Part shown: piece after piece, positions 28,341-40,500 of the stretch
Layout of the letters: each line of letters begins with the position of its first letter
How positions within the stretch are numbered: position 1 is the stretch's first letter
Assembly (NCBI GenBank): GCA_021234155.1
Contig: JAJEKV010000050.1
Location: 1,255,675 to 1,319,674, forward strand
DNA: 64,000 nucleotides
Source of the DNA: Isoetes taiwanensis
Taxonomy: Eukaryota > Streptophyta > Lycopodiopsida > Isoetales > Isoetaceae
Reading direction: 5' to 3'
Position numbers and translations under genes: made by a program
Notes under the pieces: generated by a model
Databases searched by the model: none
What the model was told of the DNA's origin: nothing
Seen by the model: the letters and a program-made list of their open reading frames with translations, nothing else

Positions 28341-31300
28341 CAGCGTAGAGGCGTAAGTGTTTCTTTCTTTTTGCAAAACTGGCCAGGTGCAACTTGGTCT
28401 CTAGGGTAATTCGGCCTCGGGGTGATGTGGCGAGTCAAATCGCCATTCCGGGCCTCATAATGTCAGAGCGACAAAACACTTTGGTTTCTACGATTCGACC
28501 CGCGGGGCGCTTGGCGGTTTGATAAGTTCTCGCGGGCCGGATGTTGGATTTTTGGACCTTATCGAGGCGGGGCCCTTGAGCGAAGGATTCAGCGATTGGG
28601 ATAGGGGGCAGAGATCGGGAGTGTGGTCTTTAAGCGTCACGGCCCCGTGATGGCTGCCGGGAAAGGCTGCCTCGGGGAAACTTTTGGGGCTCGCCTCACG
28701 GGGTCGGACTCTCCCCTCTAATGAGGTGGCCTTGCAAGGTCCTGGCCTTGTTTGACTTGGGCAAGTGTGCCCGGCTTCGGCTGCCCAACAACAGGCTGCG
28801 GGGACCGTTCTAATGCAAACACTTTGATCTAAACCTTGTCAGGAAATTTTGAAAACTGGCTGTATGTTGGCGATGACTTAGGAAGCCTGCTGACAAAAAT
28901 CAGAATTTAATTCCGTACTATGCATTAATTACGAATTTATGAATGTCTTGCTCTTTGCAAAAGGCGCCCTTTACTTCTAAGCGCCACAATGGGAGATGCA
29001 GATCAAACTCCATTCCGTCGGTTCCCCTTGCTTGGCGTTCTCAACTGCATCTTATCGGCCAAGTCCCAAGTGCAAAGGACCAAAACTTCGGCACCCAAAA
29101 GCGCAAACCCTGCTAGAACACGGCAGCTCATAGGGTTTTCGTTTGAGGCTCTATCCTTGTCGGTTCGACTAGGACCTTGCTGGCCGTGTCTTGGCGTAGA
29201 GGGGGTGTTGGCGAGCCGCGGACCCTAAAAACCATCCGGGCGGCTTGCCCCAAAAGTCCTCTCCGAAGGCCACTGGCGGCGGCCGGGCAGCTTCCCCTCT
29301 CGGGAATCGTGATTGGCTCTGCCAATGGACTCGGGCGTCGACATTGCCACAGGGACCAAGTTTCATGGCCAAAAGACCACCCCTTCTCGAGGTAGCGTCA
29401 AACTATCTCATGTCCAACACACTCGTAGTCAATTGGCCTAGGAGGTGGTTTGTCGAATCTTTGCAGCGTGGGGCGTAAGTGTTTCTTTCTTTTGCAAAGC
29501 TGGCCGTGCAACTTGGTCTCTAGGGTAATTTCGGCCTCCCGGACGATGTGGCTTGAGCGAAAAGTCGAATCGCCATTCGGAGCCTCGCAATGTCGAACGA
29601 CAAAACACTTTGGTTTCTACGCGATCGACCCGCGGGGCGCGGCGGTTTGATAAGTTCTCCGGACCCGGATGTTGGATTTTTTGGACCTTATCGAGGGGCG
29701 GGGCCCTTGAGCGAAGGATTCAGCGGTCGGATAGGGGAGGGCGAGATCGGGAGTGTGGTCTTTAAGCGTCGGCCCCGGTGGCTGCCGAGGAAAGGCTGCC
29801 TCGGGGAAACTTTTGGGGCTCGCCTCACGGGGTCAGGACTCTCCCCTCTAATGAGGTGGCCTTGCAAGGTCTGGCCTTATTTGACTTGGGCAAGTGTGCC
29901 ATTTCGCTGCCCAACAACGAGCTGCCCGGGACCGTTCTAATGCAAACACTTTGATCTAAACCTTGTCGAAAATTTTGAAAAGCTGGCACTGTATGTTGGC
30001 GATGACTTAGGAAGCCTCTTTGACAAAAATCAGAATTTAATTCCGTACTATGCATTAATTACGAATTTATGAATGTCTTGCTCTCTTTGCAAAAAGCTGC
30101 CCTTTACTTCTAAGCGCCACAGCGGGGAATACAGATCAAACTCCATTCCGTCCGGTTCCCCTTGCTTGGCGTTCTCAAGCTGCATCTTATCGGCCAAGTC
30201 CCAAGTGCAAAGGACCAAAACTTCGGCACCCAAAGCGCCAAACCTGCTAGAACACACGGCAGCTCATAGGGTTTACGTTTGAACTCTATCCTTGTCGGTC
30301 GACTAGGACCTTGCTAGCCCGTGTCTTGGCGTGAGGGGGTGTTGGCCTTGAGCCGCGGACCCTAAAAACCATCGGGAGGCGGCTTGCCCCAAAGTCCTCT
30401 CAGAAGGCCACAGCGACGGACGGGCAACTTCCCTCTCGAGGAATCATTGATTCGGCTCGCCAATGGTTCGGAGCGTCGACATTGCCACGGGGACCAAGTT
30501 TCATGGCCAAAGACCACCCCTTCTGAGGTGGCGTCAAACTATCTCATGTCCAACACACTTTCGTAGTCAATTGGCCTAGGGAGGTGGGTGTCCGAATACT
30601 TCAGCGTGAGGCGTAAGTGTTTCTTTCTTTTGCAAAACTGGCCGAGGTGCAACTTGGTCTCTAGGGTAATTCGGCCTCGGGGTGATGTGGCGAGAGTCAA
30701 ATCGCCATTAGAACCTCATAATGTCAGAGCGACAAAACACTTTGGTTTCTACGCGTGGTCGACCAGCGGGGCGCTTAGCGGTTTGATAAGTTCTCACCGC
30801 GGCCGGATGTTGGATTTTTGGACCTTATCGAGAGAGGGGCCCTTGAGCGAAGGATTCAGCGGTCGGATAGGGGAGGCAGAGATCCGGGAGTGTGGTCTTT
30901 AGCGTCTGACCCCCGTTTTACCGGGAAAAGGCTGCCTCGGGGAAACTTTGGGGCTTCGCCTCACGGGGGTCGGACTCTCCCCTCTAATGAGGTGGCCTTG
31001 CAAGGTCCTGGCCTTGTTTGACTTGGGCAAGTGTGCCCATTTCGGCTGCCCAACAACGGGCTGCGGGACCGTTCTAATGCAAACACTTTGATCTAAACCT
31101 TGTCAGGAAATTTTGAAAGCTGGCCTGTATGTTGGCGATGACTTAGGAAGCCTGCTGACAAAAATCAGAATTTAATTCCGTACTATGCATTAATTACGAA
31201 TTTATGAATGTCTTGCTCTTTGCAAAAGCTGCCCTTTACTTCTAAGCGCCACAACGGGAGAGTCTGGATCAAACTCCATTCCGTCGGTTCCCCTTGCTTG

Positions 31301-34280
31301 GCGTTCTCAGCTGCATCTTATCGGCCAAGTCCCAAGTGCAAAGGACCAAAACTTCGGCACCCAAAGCGCCAAACCACTGCTGGGAACACGGCAGCTCATA
31401 GGGTTTACGTTTGGGCTCTATCCTTGTCGGTCGACTAGGACCTTGGCGTGTCTTGGCGTAGGGGGGTGTTGGCCTTGAAACGCGGACCCTAAAACCATCG
31501 GGGCGGCTTGCCCCAAAGTCCTCTCGAGAAGGCCACAGCGGCGGACGGGCAACTTCCCCTCTCGGGAATCGTGATTCGGCTACGCCCAATGGACTCGGAG
31601 CGTCGACATTGCCACGGGGACCAAGTTTCATGGCCAAAGACCACCCCTTCTCGAGGTAGCGTCAAACTATCTCATGTCCAACACACTTTCGTAGTCAATT
31701 GGCCTAGGAGGTGGTTGTCGAATCTTTGCAGCGTGGGGCGTAAGTGTTTCTTTCTTTTGCAAAACTGGCCGTGCAACTTGGTCTCTAGGGTAATTTCGGC
31801 CTCGGACGATGTGGCGGTCGAATCGCCATTAGAACCTCGCAATGTCGAGCGACAAAACACTTTGGTTTCTACGATTCGACCCGCGGGGCGCTTAGCGGTT
31901 TGATAAGTTCTCCGCGGGCCGGATGTTGGATTTTTTGGACCTTATCGAGGCGGGGCCCTTGAGCGAAGGATTCAGCGGTGGGATAGGGGCGAGATCGGGG
32001 AGTGTGGTCTTTAGCGTCACCCCGGCCCCGGCTGCCGGGGAAAGGCTGCCTCGGGGAAACTTTTGGGGCTCGCCTCACGGGGTCGGACTCTCCCCTCTAA
32101 TGAGGTGGCCTTGCAAGGTCACGGCCTTGTTTGACTTGGGCAAGTGTGCCCGGCTCGGCTGCCCAACAACGGGGCCCGGACCGTTCTAATGCAAACACTT
32201 TGATCTAAACCTTGTCAGAAAATTTTGAAAACTGGCACGTATGTTGGCGATGACTTAGGAAGCCTGCGACAAAAAATCAAATTTAATTCCGTACTATGCA
32301 TTAATTACGAATTTATGAATGTCTTGCTACTTTGCAAAAGGCGCCCTTTACTTCTAAGCGCCCAACGGGAGGATGTCTGGATCAAACTCCATTCCGTCGG
32401 TTCCCCTTGCTTCAGCGTTCTCAAGCTGCATCTTATCGGCCAAGTCCCAAGTGCAAAGGACCAAAACTTCGGCACCCAAAAGCGCCAAACCTGCTAGAAC
32501 ACGGCAAGCTCATAGGGTTTTCGTTTGGAGGCTCTATCCTTGTCGGTCGACTAGGACCTTTGGCGTGTCTTGGCGTAGAGGGGGTGTTGGCCTTGAGCCA
32601 CGGACCCTAAAACCACATCGCAAGCGGCTTGCCCCAAAGTCCTCTCGAAGGCCACTGGCGACGGACGGGCAACTTCCCTCTCCCGGAATCGTGATTCGGC
32701 TCGCCAATGGACTCGGAGCGTCGACATTGCCACAGGGACCAAGTTTCATGGCGAAAAAGACCACCCCCTTCTCCGGGGTGGCGTCAAACTATCTCATGTC
32801 CAACACACTTTCGTAGTCAATTGGCCTAGGAGGTGGGCTGTCCGAATACTTCAGCGTGGGGCGTAAGTGTTTCTTTCTTTTGCAAAACTGGCCAGGTGCA
32901 ACTTGGTCTCTAGGGTAATTTCGGCCTCGGGGACGATGTGGCGAAGTCAAATCGCCATTAGGAGCCTCGCTTAATGTCGAACGACAAAACACTTTGGTTT
33001 TCTACGGTCGACCGCTTGGGGCGCTTAGCGGTTTGATAAGTTCTCGCCGGGCCGGATGTTGGATTTTTGGACCTTATCGAGGCGGGGCCCTTGAGCGAAG
33101 GATTCAGCGGTGGGATAGGGGAGGCAGAGATCGGGGAGTGTGGTCTTTAGCGTCGGCCCCGTGCCGCTGCCGAGGAAAGGCTGCCTCGGGAAACTTTTGG
33201 GGCTCGCCTCACGGGGTCGGACTCTCCCCTCTAATGAGGTGGCCTTGCAAGGTCACGGCCTTGTTTGACTTGGGCAAGTGTGCCCGGCTCGGCTGCTTAA
33301 CAACAGAGCTGCCGGGACCGTTCTAATGCAAACACTTTGATCTAAACCTTGTCAGAAAATTTTGGCTGGCACGTATGTTGGCGATGACTTAGGAAGCCTG
33401 CTGACAAAAATCAGAATTTAATTCCGTACTATGCATTAATTACGAATTTATGAATGTCTTGCTTTGCAAAAGGCGCCCTTTACTTCTAAGCGCCACAGCG
33501 GGGAGATACGGATCAAACTCCATTCCGTCAGTTCCCCTTGCTTGGCGTTCTCAACTCATCTTATCGGCCAAGTCCCAAGTGCAAAGGACCAAAACTTCGG
33601 CACCCAAAGCGCCAAACCACTGCTAGAACACGGCAACTCATAGGGTTTTACGTTGGGAGGCTCTATCCTTGTCGATTCGACTAGGACCCTTGGCCGTGTC
33701 TTGGCGTAGGGGGGGTGTTGGCCTTGAGCCACGGACCCTAAAACCATCCAGGCGGCTTGCCCCAAAAGTCCTCTCCGAAGGCCACGGCGACGGACGGGCA
33801 ACTTCCCCTCTCAGGAATCGTGATTCGGCTACGCCAATGGACTCGGAGCGTCGACATTGCCACGGGGACCAAGTTTCATGGCCAAAGACCACCCCTTCGG
33901 TAGCGTCAAACTATCTCATGTCCAACACACTTTCGTAGTCAATTGGCCTAGGAGGTGGGCGTCGAATCTTTAGCGTGAGGCGTAAGTGTTTCTTTCTTTT
34001 TGCAAAACTGGCAGGTGCAACTTGGTCTCTAGGGTAATTCGGCCTCCGGACGATGTGGAAGTCGAATCGCCATTAGAACCTCAATGTCGAGCGACAAAAC
34101 ACTTTGGTTTCTACGATTCGACCCGCGGGGGGCGCTTAGCGGTTTGATAAGTTCTCCGCGGGCCGGATGTTGGATTTTTGGACCTTATCGAGGCGGGGCC
34201 CTTGAGCGAAGGATTCAGCGGTGGGATAGGGGAACCGAGATCAGGGAGTGTGGTCTTTAGCGTCACGGCCCCCGTATTTG

Positions 34281-34300
34281 CCGAGGAAAGGCTGCCTCGG
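34281..34300 (+). repeat. Hairpin within the monomer (example unit)
   Basis: CCGAGGAAAGGCTGCCTCGG forms a 6-bp stem (CCGAGG/CCTCGG) around an 8-base loop. It recurs once in many units of the array, sometimes with one arm altered to CCGGGG. It is followed about 85 bases later by the short palindrome CCTTGCAAGG. No function can be assigned. Confidence 0.5.
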
Positions 34301-34510
34301 GGAAACTTTTGGGGCTCGCCTCTTGGGGTCGGACTCTCCCCTCTAATGAGGTGGCCTTGCAAGGTCCTGGCCTTGTTTGACTTGGGCAAGTGTGCCGGCT
34401 CGGCTGCCCAACAACATTTTGCGGGACCGTTCTAATGCAAACACTTTGATCTAAACCTTGTCGAAAATTTTTGGCGGCTGTATGTTGGCGATGACTTAGG
34501 AAGCCTGCTG

Positions 34511-34565
34511 ACAAAAATCAGAATTTAATTCCGTACTATGCATTAATTACGAATTTATGAATGTC
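34511..34565 (+). repeat. Conserved AT-rich core of the monomer (example unit)
   Basis: The stretch from ACAAAAATCAGAATTTAATT through ATGCATTAATTACGAATTTA is the most constant part of the repeat. It is recognisable in the first unit (about 2,312-2,360), in all right-domain units, and even in the decayed terminal copy at 45,864-45,917. The rest of the monomer is GC-richer and more variable. Confidence 0.6.
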
Positions 34566-37500
34566 TTGCCTCTTTGCAAAAGGCGCCCTTTACTTCTAAG
34601 CGCCACAACGGGAGAATCAGATCAAACTCCATTCCGTCGGTTTCCCTTGCCAGCGTTCTCAACTGCATCTTATCGGCCAAGTCCCAAGTGCAAAGGACCA
34701 AAACTTCGGCACCCAAAACGCAAACCACCTAGAACACGGCGGCTCATAGGGTTTACGTTTGGAGGCTCTATCCTTGTCGGATTCGACTAGGACCTTGGCC
34801 CGTGTCTTGGCGTAGGGGGGTGTTGGCCTTGAGCCACGGACCCTAAAAACCACGCAAGCGGCTTGCCCCAAAGTCCTCTCCAGAAGGCCACGGCGACGGA
34901 CGGGCAACTTCCCCTCTCGGAATCGTGATTCGGCTCACGCCAATGGACTCGGAGCGTCGACATTGCCACGGGGACCAAGTTTCATGGCCAAAAGACCACC
35001 CCTTTCGGTGGCGTCAAACTATCTCATGTCCAACACACTTTCGTAGTCAATTGGCCTAGGAGGTGGGCGTCGAATACTTCAGCGTAGAGGCGTAAGTGTT
35101 TCTTTCTTTTGCAAAAGCCCGGCCCGTGCAACTTGGTCTCTAGGGTAATTCGGCCTCGGGGTGATGTGGCGAAGTCAAATCGCCATTAGGAACCTCCCTT
35201 AATGTCCGACGACAAAACACTTTGGTTTCTACGTCGACCCGCGGGGCGCCAGCGGTTTGATAAGTTCTCCTGATAAGTTCTCCACGGGCCGGATGTTGGA
35301 TTTTTGGACCTTATCGAGGCGGGGCCCTTGAGCGAAGGATTCAGCGGTCGGATAGGGGAGGCCGAGATCGGGGAGTGTGGTCTTTAGCGTCTGACCCCGG
35401 TCCCGGCTGCCGGGAAAGGCGCCTCGGGGAAACTTTTGGGGCTCGCCTCACGGGGTCCGGACTCTCCCCTCTAATGAGGTGGCCTTGCAAGGTCTGGCCT
35501 TGTTTGACTTGGGCAAGTGTGCGGCTTCGGCTGCCCAACAACAAGGCTGCGGGACCGTTCTAATGCAAACACTTTGATCTAAACCTTGTCCAGAAAATTT
35601 TGAAAACTGGCTGTATGTTGGCGATGACTTAGGAAGCCTGCTGACAAAAATCAGAATTTAATTCCGTACTATGCATTAATTACAATTTATGAATGTCTTA
35701 CTCTTGCAAAAGCTGCCCTTTACTTCTAAGCGCCACAGCGGGAGATACAGATCAAACTCCATTCGTCGGTTCCCCTTGCTTGGCGTTCTCAACTGCATCT
35801 TATCGGCCAAGTCCCAAGTGCAAAGGACCAAAACTTCGGCACCCAAAGCGCCAAACCACTGCTAGAACACGGCAGCTCATAGGGTTTCGTTTGGGAGCTC
35901 TATCCTTGTCGGTCGACTAGGACCTTCTTGTAGATGTCTTGGCGTGGGGGTGTTGGCCGAGCCGCGGACCCTAAAAACCATCAGAAGCGGCTTGCCCCAA
36001 AAGTCCTCTCGAAGGCCTGGCGGCGGACGGGCAACTTCCCTCTCGGAATCGTGATTCGGCTCGCCAATGGACTCGGGCGTCGACATTGCCACAGGGGACC
36101 AAGTTTCATGGCCAAAGACCACCCTTCGACCGGTAGCGTCAAACTATCTCATGTCCAACACACTTTTCGTAGTCAATTGGCCTAGGAGGTGGGCTGCCGA
36201 ATCTTGCAGCGTGGGGCGTAAGTGTTTCTTTCTTTTGCAAAGCTGGCCAGGTGCAACTTGGTCTCTAGGGTAATTTCGGCCTCCCGGACGATGTGGCGAA
36301 GTCGAATCGCCATTCGGAGCCTCCGCAATGTCGAGCGACAAAACACTTTGGTTTCTACGGTCGAGCGGGGCGCTTGGCGGTTTGATAAGTTCTCCGCGGA
36401 CGGATGTTGGATTTTTTGGACCTTATCGAGGCGGGGCCCTTGAGCGAAGGATTCAGCGGTGGGATAGGGGGGGCAGAGATCGGGGAGTGTGGTCTTTAAG
36501 CGTCACGGCCCCGTATTTGCCGAGGAAAGGCTGCCTCGGGGAAACTTTTGGGGCTCGCCTCACGGGGTCAGGACTCTCCCCTCTAATGAGGTGGCCTTGC
36601 AAGGTCTGGCCTTATTTGACTTGGGCAAGTGTGCCCATTTCGGCTGCCCAACAACGAGCTGCGGGACCGTTCTAATGCAAACACTTTGATCTAAACCTTG
36701 TCAGAAAATTTTGAAAAGCGGCACTGTATGTTGGCGATGACTTAGGAAGCCTGTTGACAAAAATCAGAATTTAATTCCGTACTATGCATTAATTACGAAT
36801 TTATGAATGTCTTGCTCTTTGCAAAAGGCGCCCTTTACTTCTAAGCGCCACAACGGGAATCACAGATCAAACTCCATTAAAGTCGGTTTCCCTTGCCAGC
36901 GTTCTCAAGCTGCATCTTATCGGCCAAGTCCCAAGTGCAAAGGACCAAAACTTCGGCACCCAAAGCGCAAACCACGCTAGAACACGGCAACTCATAGGGT
37001 TTACGTTTGGAGGCTCTATCCTTGTCGGTCGACTAGGACCTTTTGGCCGTGTCTTGGCGTAGAGGGGTGTTGGCGCGAGTACGGACCTAAAAACCACACA
37101 AGCGGCTTGCCCCAAAAGTCCTCTCGAAGGCCCGGCGCGGACGGGCAACTTCCCTCTCGAGGAATCGTGATTGGCTCGCCAATGGACTCGGAGCGTCGAC
37201 ATTGCCACGGGGACCAAGTTTCATGGCCAAAAGACCACCCTTTCGAGGTAGCGTCAAACTATCTCATGTCCAACACACTTTCGTAGTCAATTGGCCTAGG
37301 AGGTGGGCTGCCGAATACTTCAGCGTGGGGGCGTAAGTGTTTCTTTCTTTTGCAAAGCTGGCCCAGGTGCAACTTGGTCTCTAGGGTAATTTCGGCCTCG
37401 GGTGATGTGGCGAGAGTCAAATCGCCATTAGGAACCTCAATGTCAGAGCGACAAAACACTTTGGTTTCTACGCGTCGACCCGCGGGGGCGCTTGGCGGTT

Positions 37501-40500
37501 TGATAAGTTCTCGCGGGCCGGATGTTGGATTTTTGGACCTTATCGAGGCCGGGGCTCTTGAGCGAAGGATTCAGCGGTCGGATAGGGGCAGAGATCCGGG
37601 AGTGTGGTCTTTAAGCGTCTGACCCCGGTATTTGCCCGGGGAAAGGCTGCCTCGGGAAACTTTTTGGGGCTCGCCTCACGGGGTCAGGACTCTCCCCTCT
37701 AATGAGGTGGCCTTGCAAGGTCGGCCTTGTTTGACTTGGGCAAGTGTGCCATTTCATTTGCCCAACAACGGCTGCGGGACCGTTCTAATGCAAACACTTT
37801 GATCTAAACCTTGTCAGGAAATTTTGAAAAGCTGGCTGTATGTTGGCGATGACTTAGGAAGCCTGTGACAAAAATCAGAATTTAATTCCGTACTATGCAT
37901 TAATTACGAATTTATGAATGTCTTGCTCTTTGCAAAAGCGCCCTTTACTTCTAAGCGCCACAGCGGGGAGAGTACAGATCAAACTCCATTCGTCAGTTCC
38001 CCTTGCCCGGCGTTCTCAACTCATCTTATCGGCCAAGTCCCAAGTGCAAAGGACCAAAACTTCGGCACCCAAAGCGCCAAACCACAGCTAGAACACGGCA
38101 ACTCATAGGGTTTACGTTTGAGGCTCTATCCTTGTCGGTCGACTAGGACCTTGCTTGGCCGTGTCTTGGCGTAGAGGGGTGTTGGCCTTGAGCCACGGAC
38201 CCTAAAAACCATCCAGGGGCGGCTTGCCCCAAAGTCCTCTCGAAGGCCTGGCGGCGGGCGGGCAACTTCCCTCTCAGGAATCGTGATTGGCTACGCCAAT
38301 GGACTCGAGCGTCGACATTGCCACGGGGACCAAGTTTCATGGCCAAAGACCACCCCTTCGGTAGCGTCAAACTATCTCATGTCCAACACTTTCGTAGTCA
38401 ATTGGCCTGGGAGGTGGGCGTCGAATCTTTACCGTAGCGGCGTAAGTGTTTCTTTCTTTTGCAAAAGCTGGCCGTGCAACTTGGTCTCTAGGGTAATTTC
38501 GGCCTCCCGGGCCGATGTGGTAGTCGAATCGCCATTAGAACCTCCATAATGTCCGAGCGACAAAACACTTTGGTTTCTACGATTCGACCGCGGGGCGCGC
38601 CAGCGGTTTGATAAGTTCTCGCGGACGGATGTTGGATTTTTGGACCTTATCGAGGCGGGGCCCTTGAGCGAAGGATTCAGCGGTTGGGATAGGGGGCAGA
38701 GATCCGGGGAGTGTGGTCTTTAGCGTCACGGCCCCGTGTGGCTGCCGAGGAAAGGCTGCCTCGGGGAAACTTTTGGGGCTCGCCTCACGGGGTCCGGGAC
38801 TCTCCCCTCTAATGAGGTGGCCTTGCAAGGTCTGGCCTTATTTGACTTGGGCAAGTGTGCCCATTTCGGCTACCTTAACAACGGCTGCCCGGACCGTTCT
38901 AATGCAAACACTTTGATCTAAACCTTGTCGAAAATTTTGAAAAGCTGGCTGTATGTTGGCGATGACTTAGGAAGCCTGCTGACAAAAATCAGAATTTAAT
39001 TCCGTACTATGCATTAATTACGAATTTATGAATGTCTTGCTCTTGCAAAAGGCGCCCTTTACTTCTAAGCGCCACAGCGGGAGGAATCTGAGATCAAACT
39101 CCATTCCGTCGGTTTCCCTTGCTTCAGCGTTCTCAAGCTGCATCTTATCGGCCAAGTCCCAAGTGCAAAGGACCAAAACTTCGGCACCCAAAGCGCAAAA
39201 CCTGCTAGAACACGGCAACTCATAGGGTTTCGTTTGGAGGCTCTATCCTTGTCGGATTCGACTAGGACCTTGCGCCGTGTCTTGGCGTGGGGGTGTTGGG
39301 CGGGAGCACGGACCCTAAAACCCACGCAAGCGGCTTGCCCCAAAAGTCCTCTCGAAGGCCACGGCGGCCGGACGGGCAACTTCCCTCTCGGGAATCGTGA
39401 TTCGGCTCGCCAATGGACTCGGAGCGTCGACATTGCCACGGGGACCAAGTTTCATGGCCAAAGACCACCCCTTCTCGAGGTGGCGTCAAACTATCTCATG
39501 TCCAACACACTTTCGTAGTCAATTGGCCTAGGAGGTGGGCTGTCGAATACTTCAGCGTGAGGCGTAAGTGTTTCTTTCTTTTTGGCCGGAGTGCAACTTG
39601 GTCTCTAGGGTAATTCGGCCTCCGGGTGATGTGGCGAAGTCAAATCGCCATTAGAACCTCCGCAATGTCCGACGACAAAACACTTTGGTTTCTACGGTCG
39701 ACCGCGCGGGGCGCAGCGGTTTGATAAGTTCTCACGGGGCCGGATGTTGGATTTTTGGACCTTATCGAGGGCGGGGCTCTTGAGCGAAGGATTCAGCGGT
39801 CCGGATGGGGAGGCGAGATCGGGAGTGTGGTCTTTAAGCGTCTGGCCCGTGGCGGCGGCTGGAAAAAGGCGCCTCGGGGAAACTTTTGGGGCTCGCCTCA
39901 CGGGGTCAGGACTCTCCCTCTAATGAGGTGGCCTTGCAAGGTCGGCCTTGTTTGACTTGGGCAAGTGTGCGGCATTTCATTTTGCCCAACTTTTGCGGGC
40001 CCGTTCTAATGCAAACACTTTGATCTAAACCTTGTCAGGAAATTTTGGCTGGCTGTATGTTGGCGATGACTTAGGAAGCATTGGTTGACAAAAAATCAGA
40101 ATTTAATTAGGTACTATGCATTAATTACACGAATTTATGAATGTCTTGCTCTTGCAAAAGCGCCCTTTACTTCTAAGCGCCACAGCGGGGAGATCTGAGA
40201 TCAAACTCCATTAAAGTCGGTTCCCTTGCTTGGCGTTCTCAACTCATCTTATCGGCCAAGTCCCAAGTGCAAAAGGACCAAAACTTCGGCACCCAAAGCG
40301 CAAACCCCGCTAGAACACGGCAGCTCATAGGGTTTTACGTTTGCTCTATCCTTGTCGGTCGACTAGGACCTTGCTTGGCCGTGTCTTGGCGTAGAGGGGG
40401 GTGTTGGCGCTTGAAACGCGGACCCTAAAACCACACCGCAGCGGCTTGCCCCAAAAGTCCTCTCCGAAGGCCTGGCGGACGGACGGGCAACTTCCCCTCT

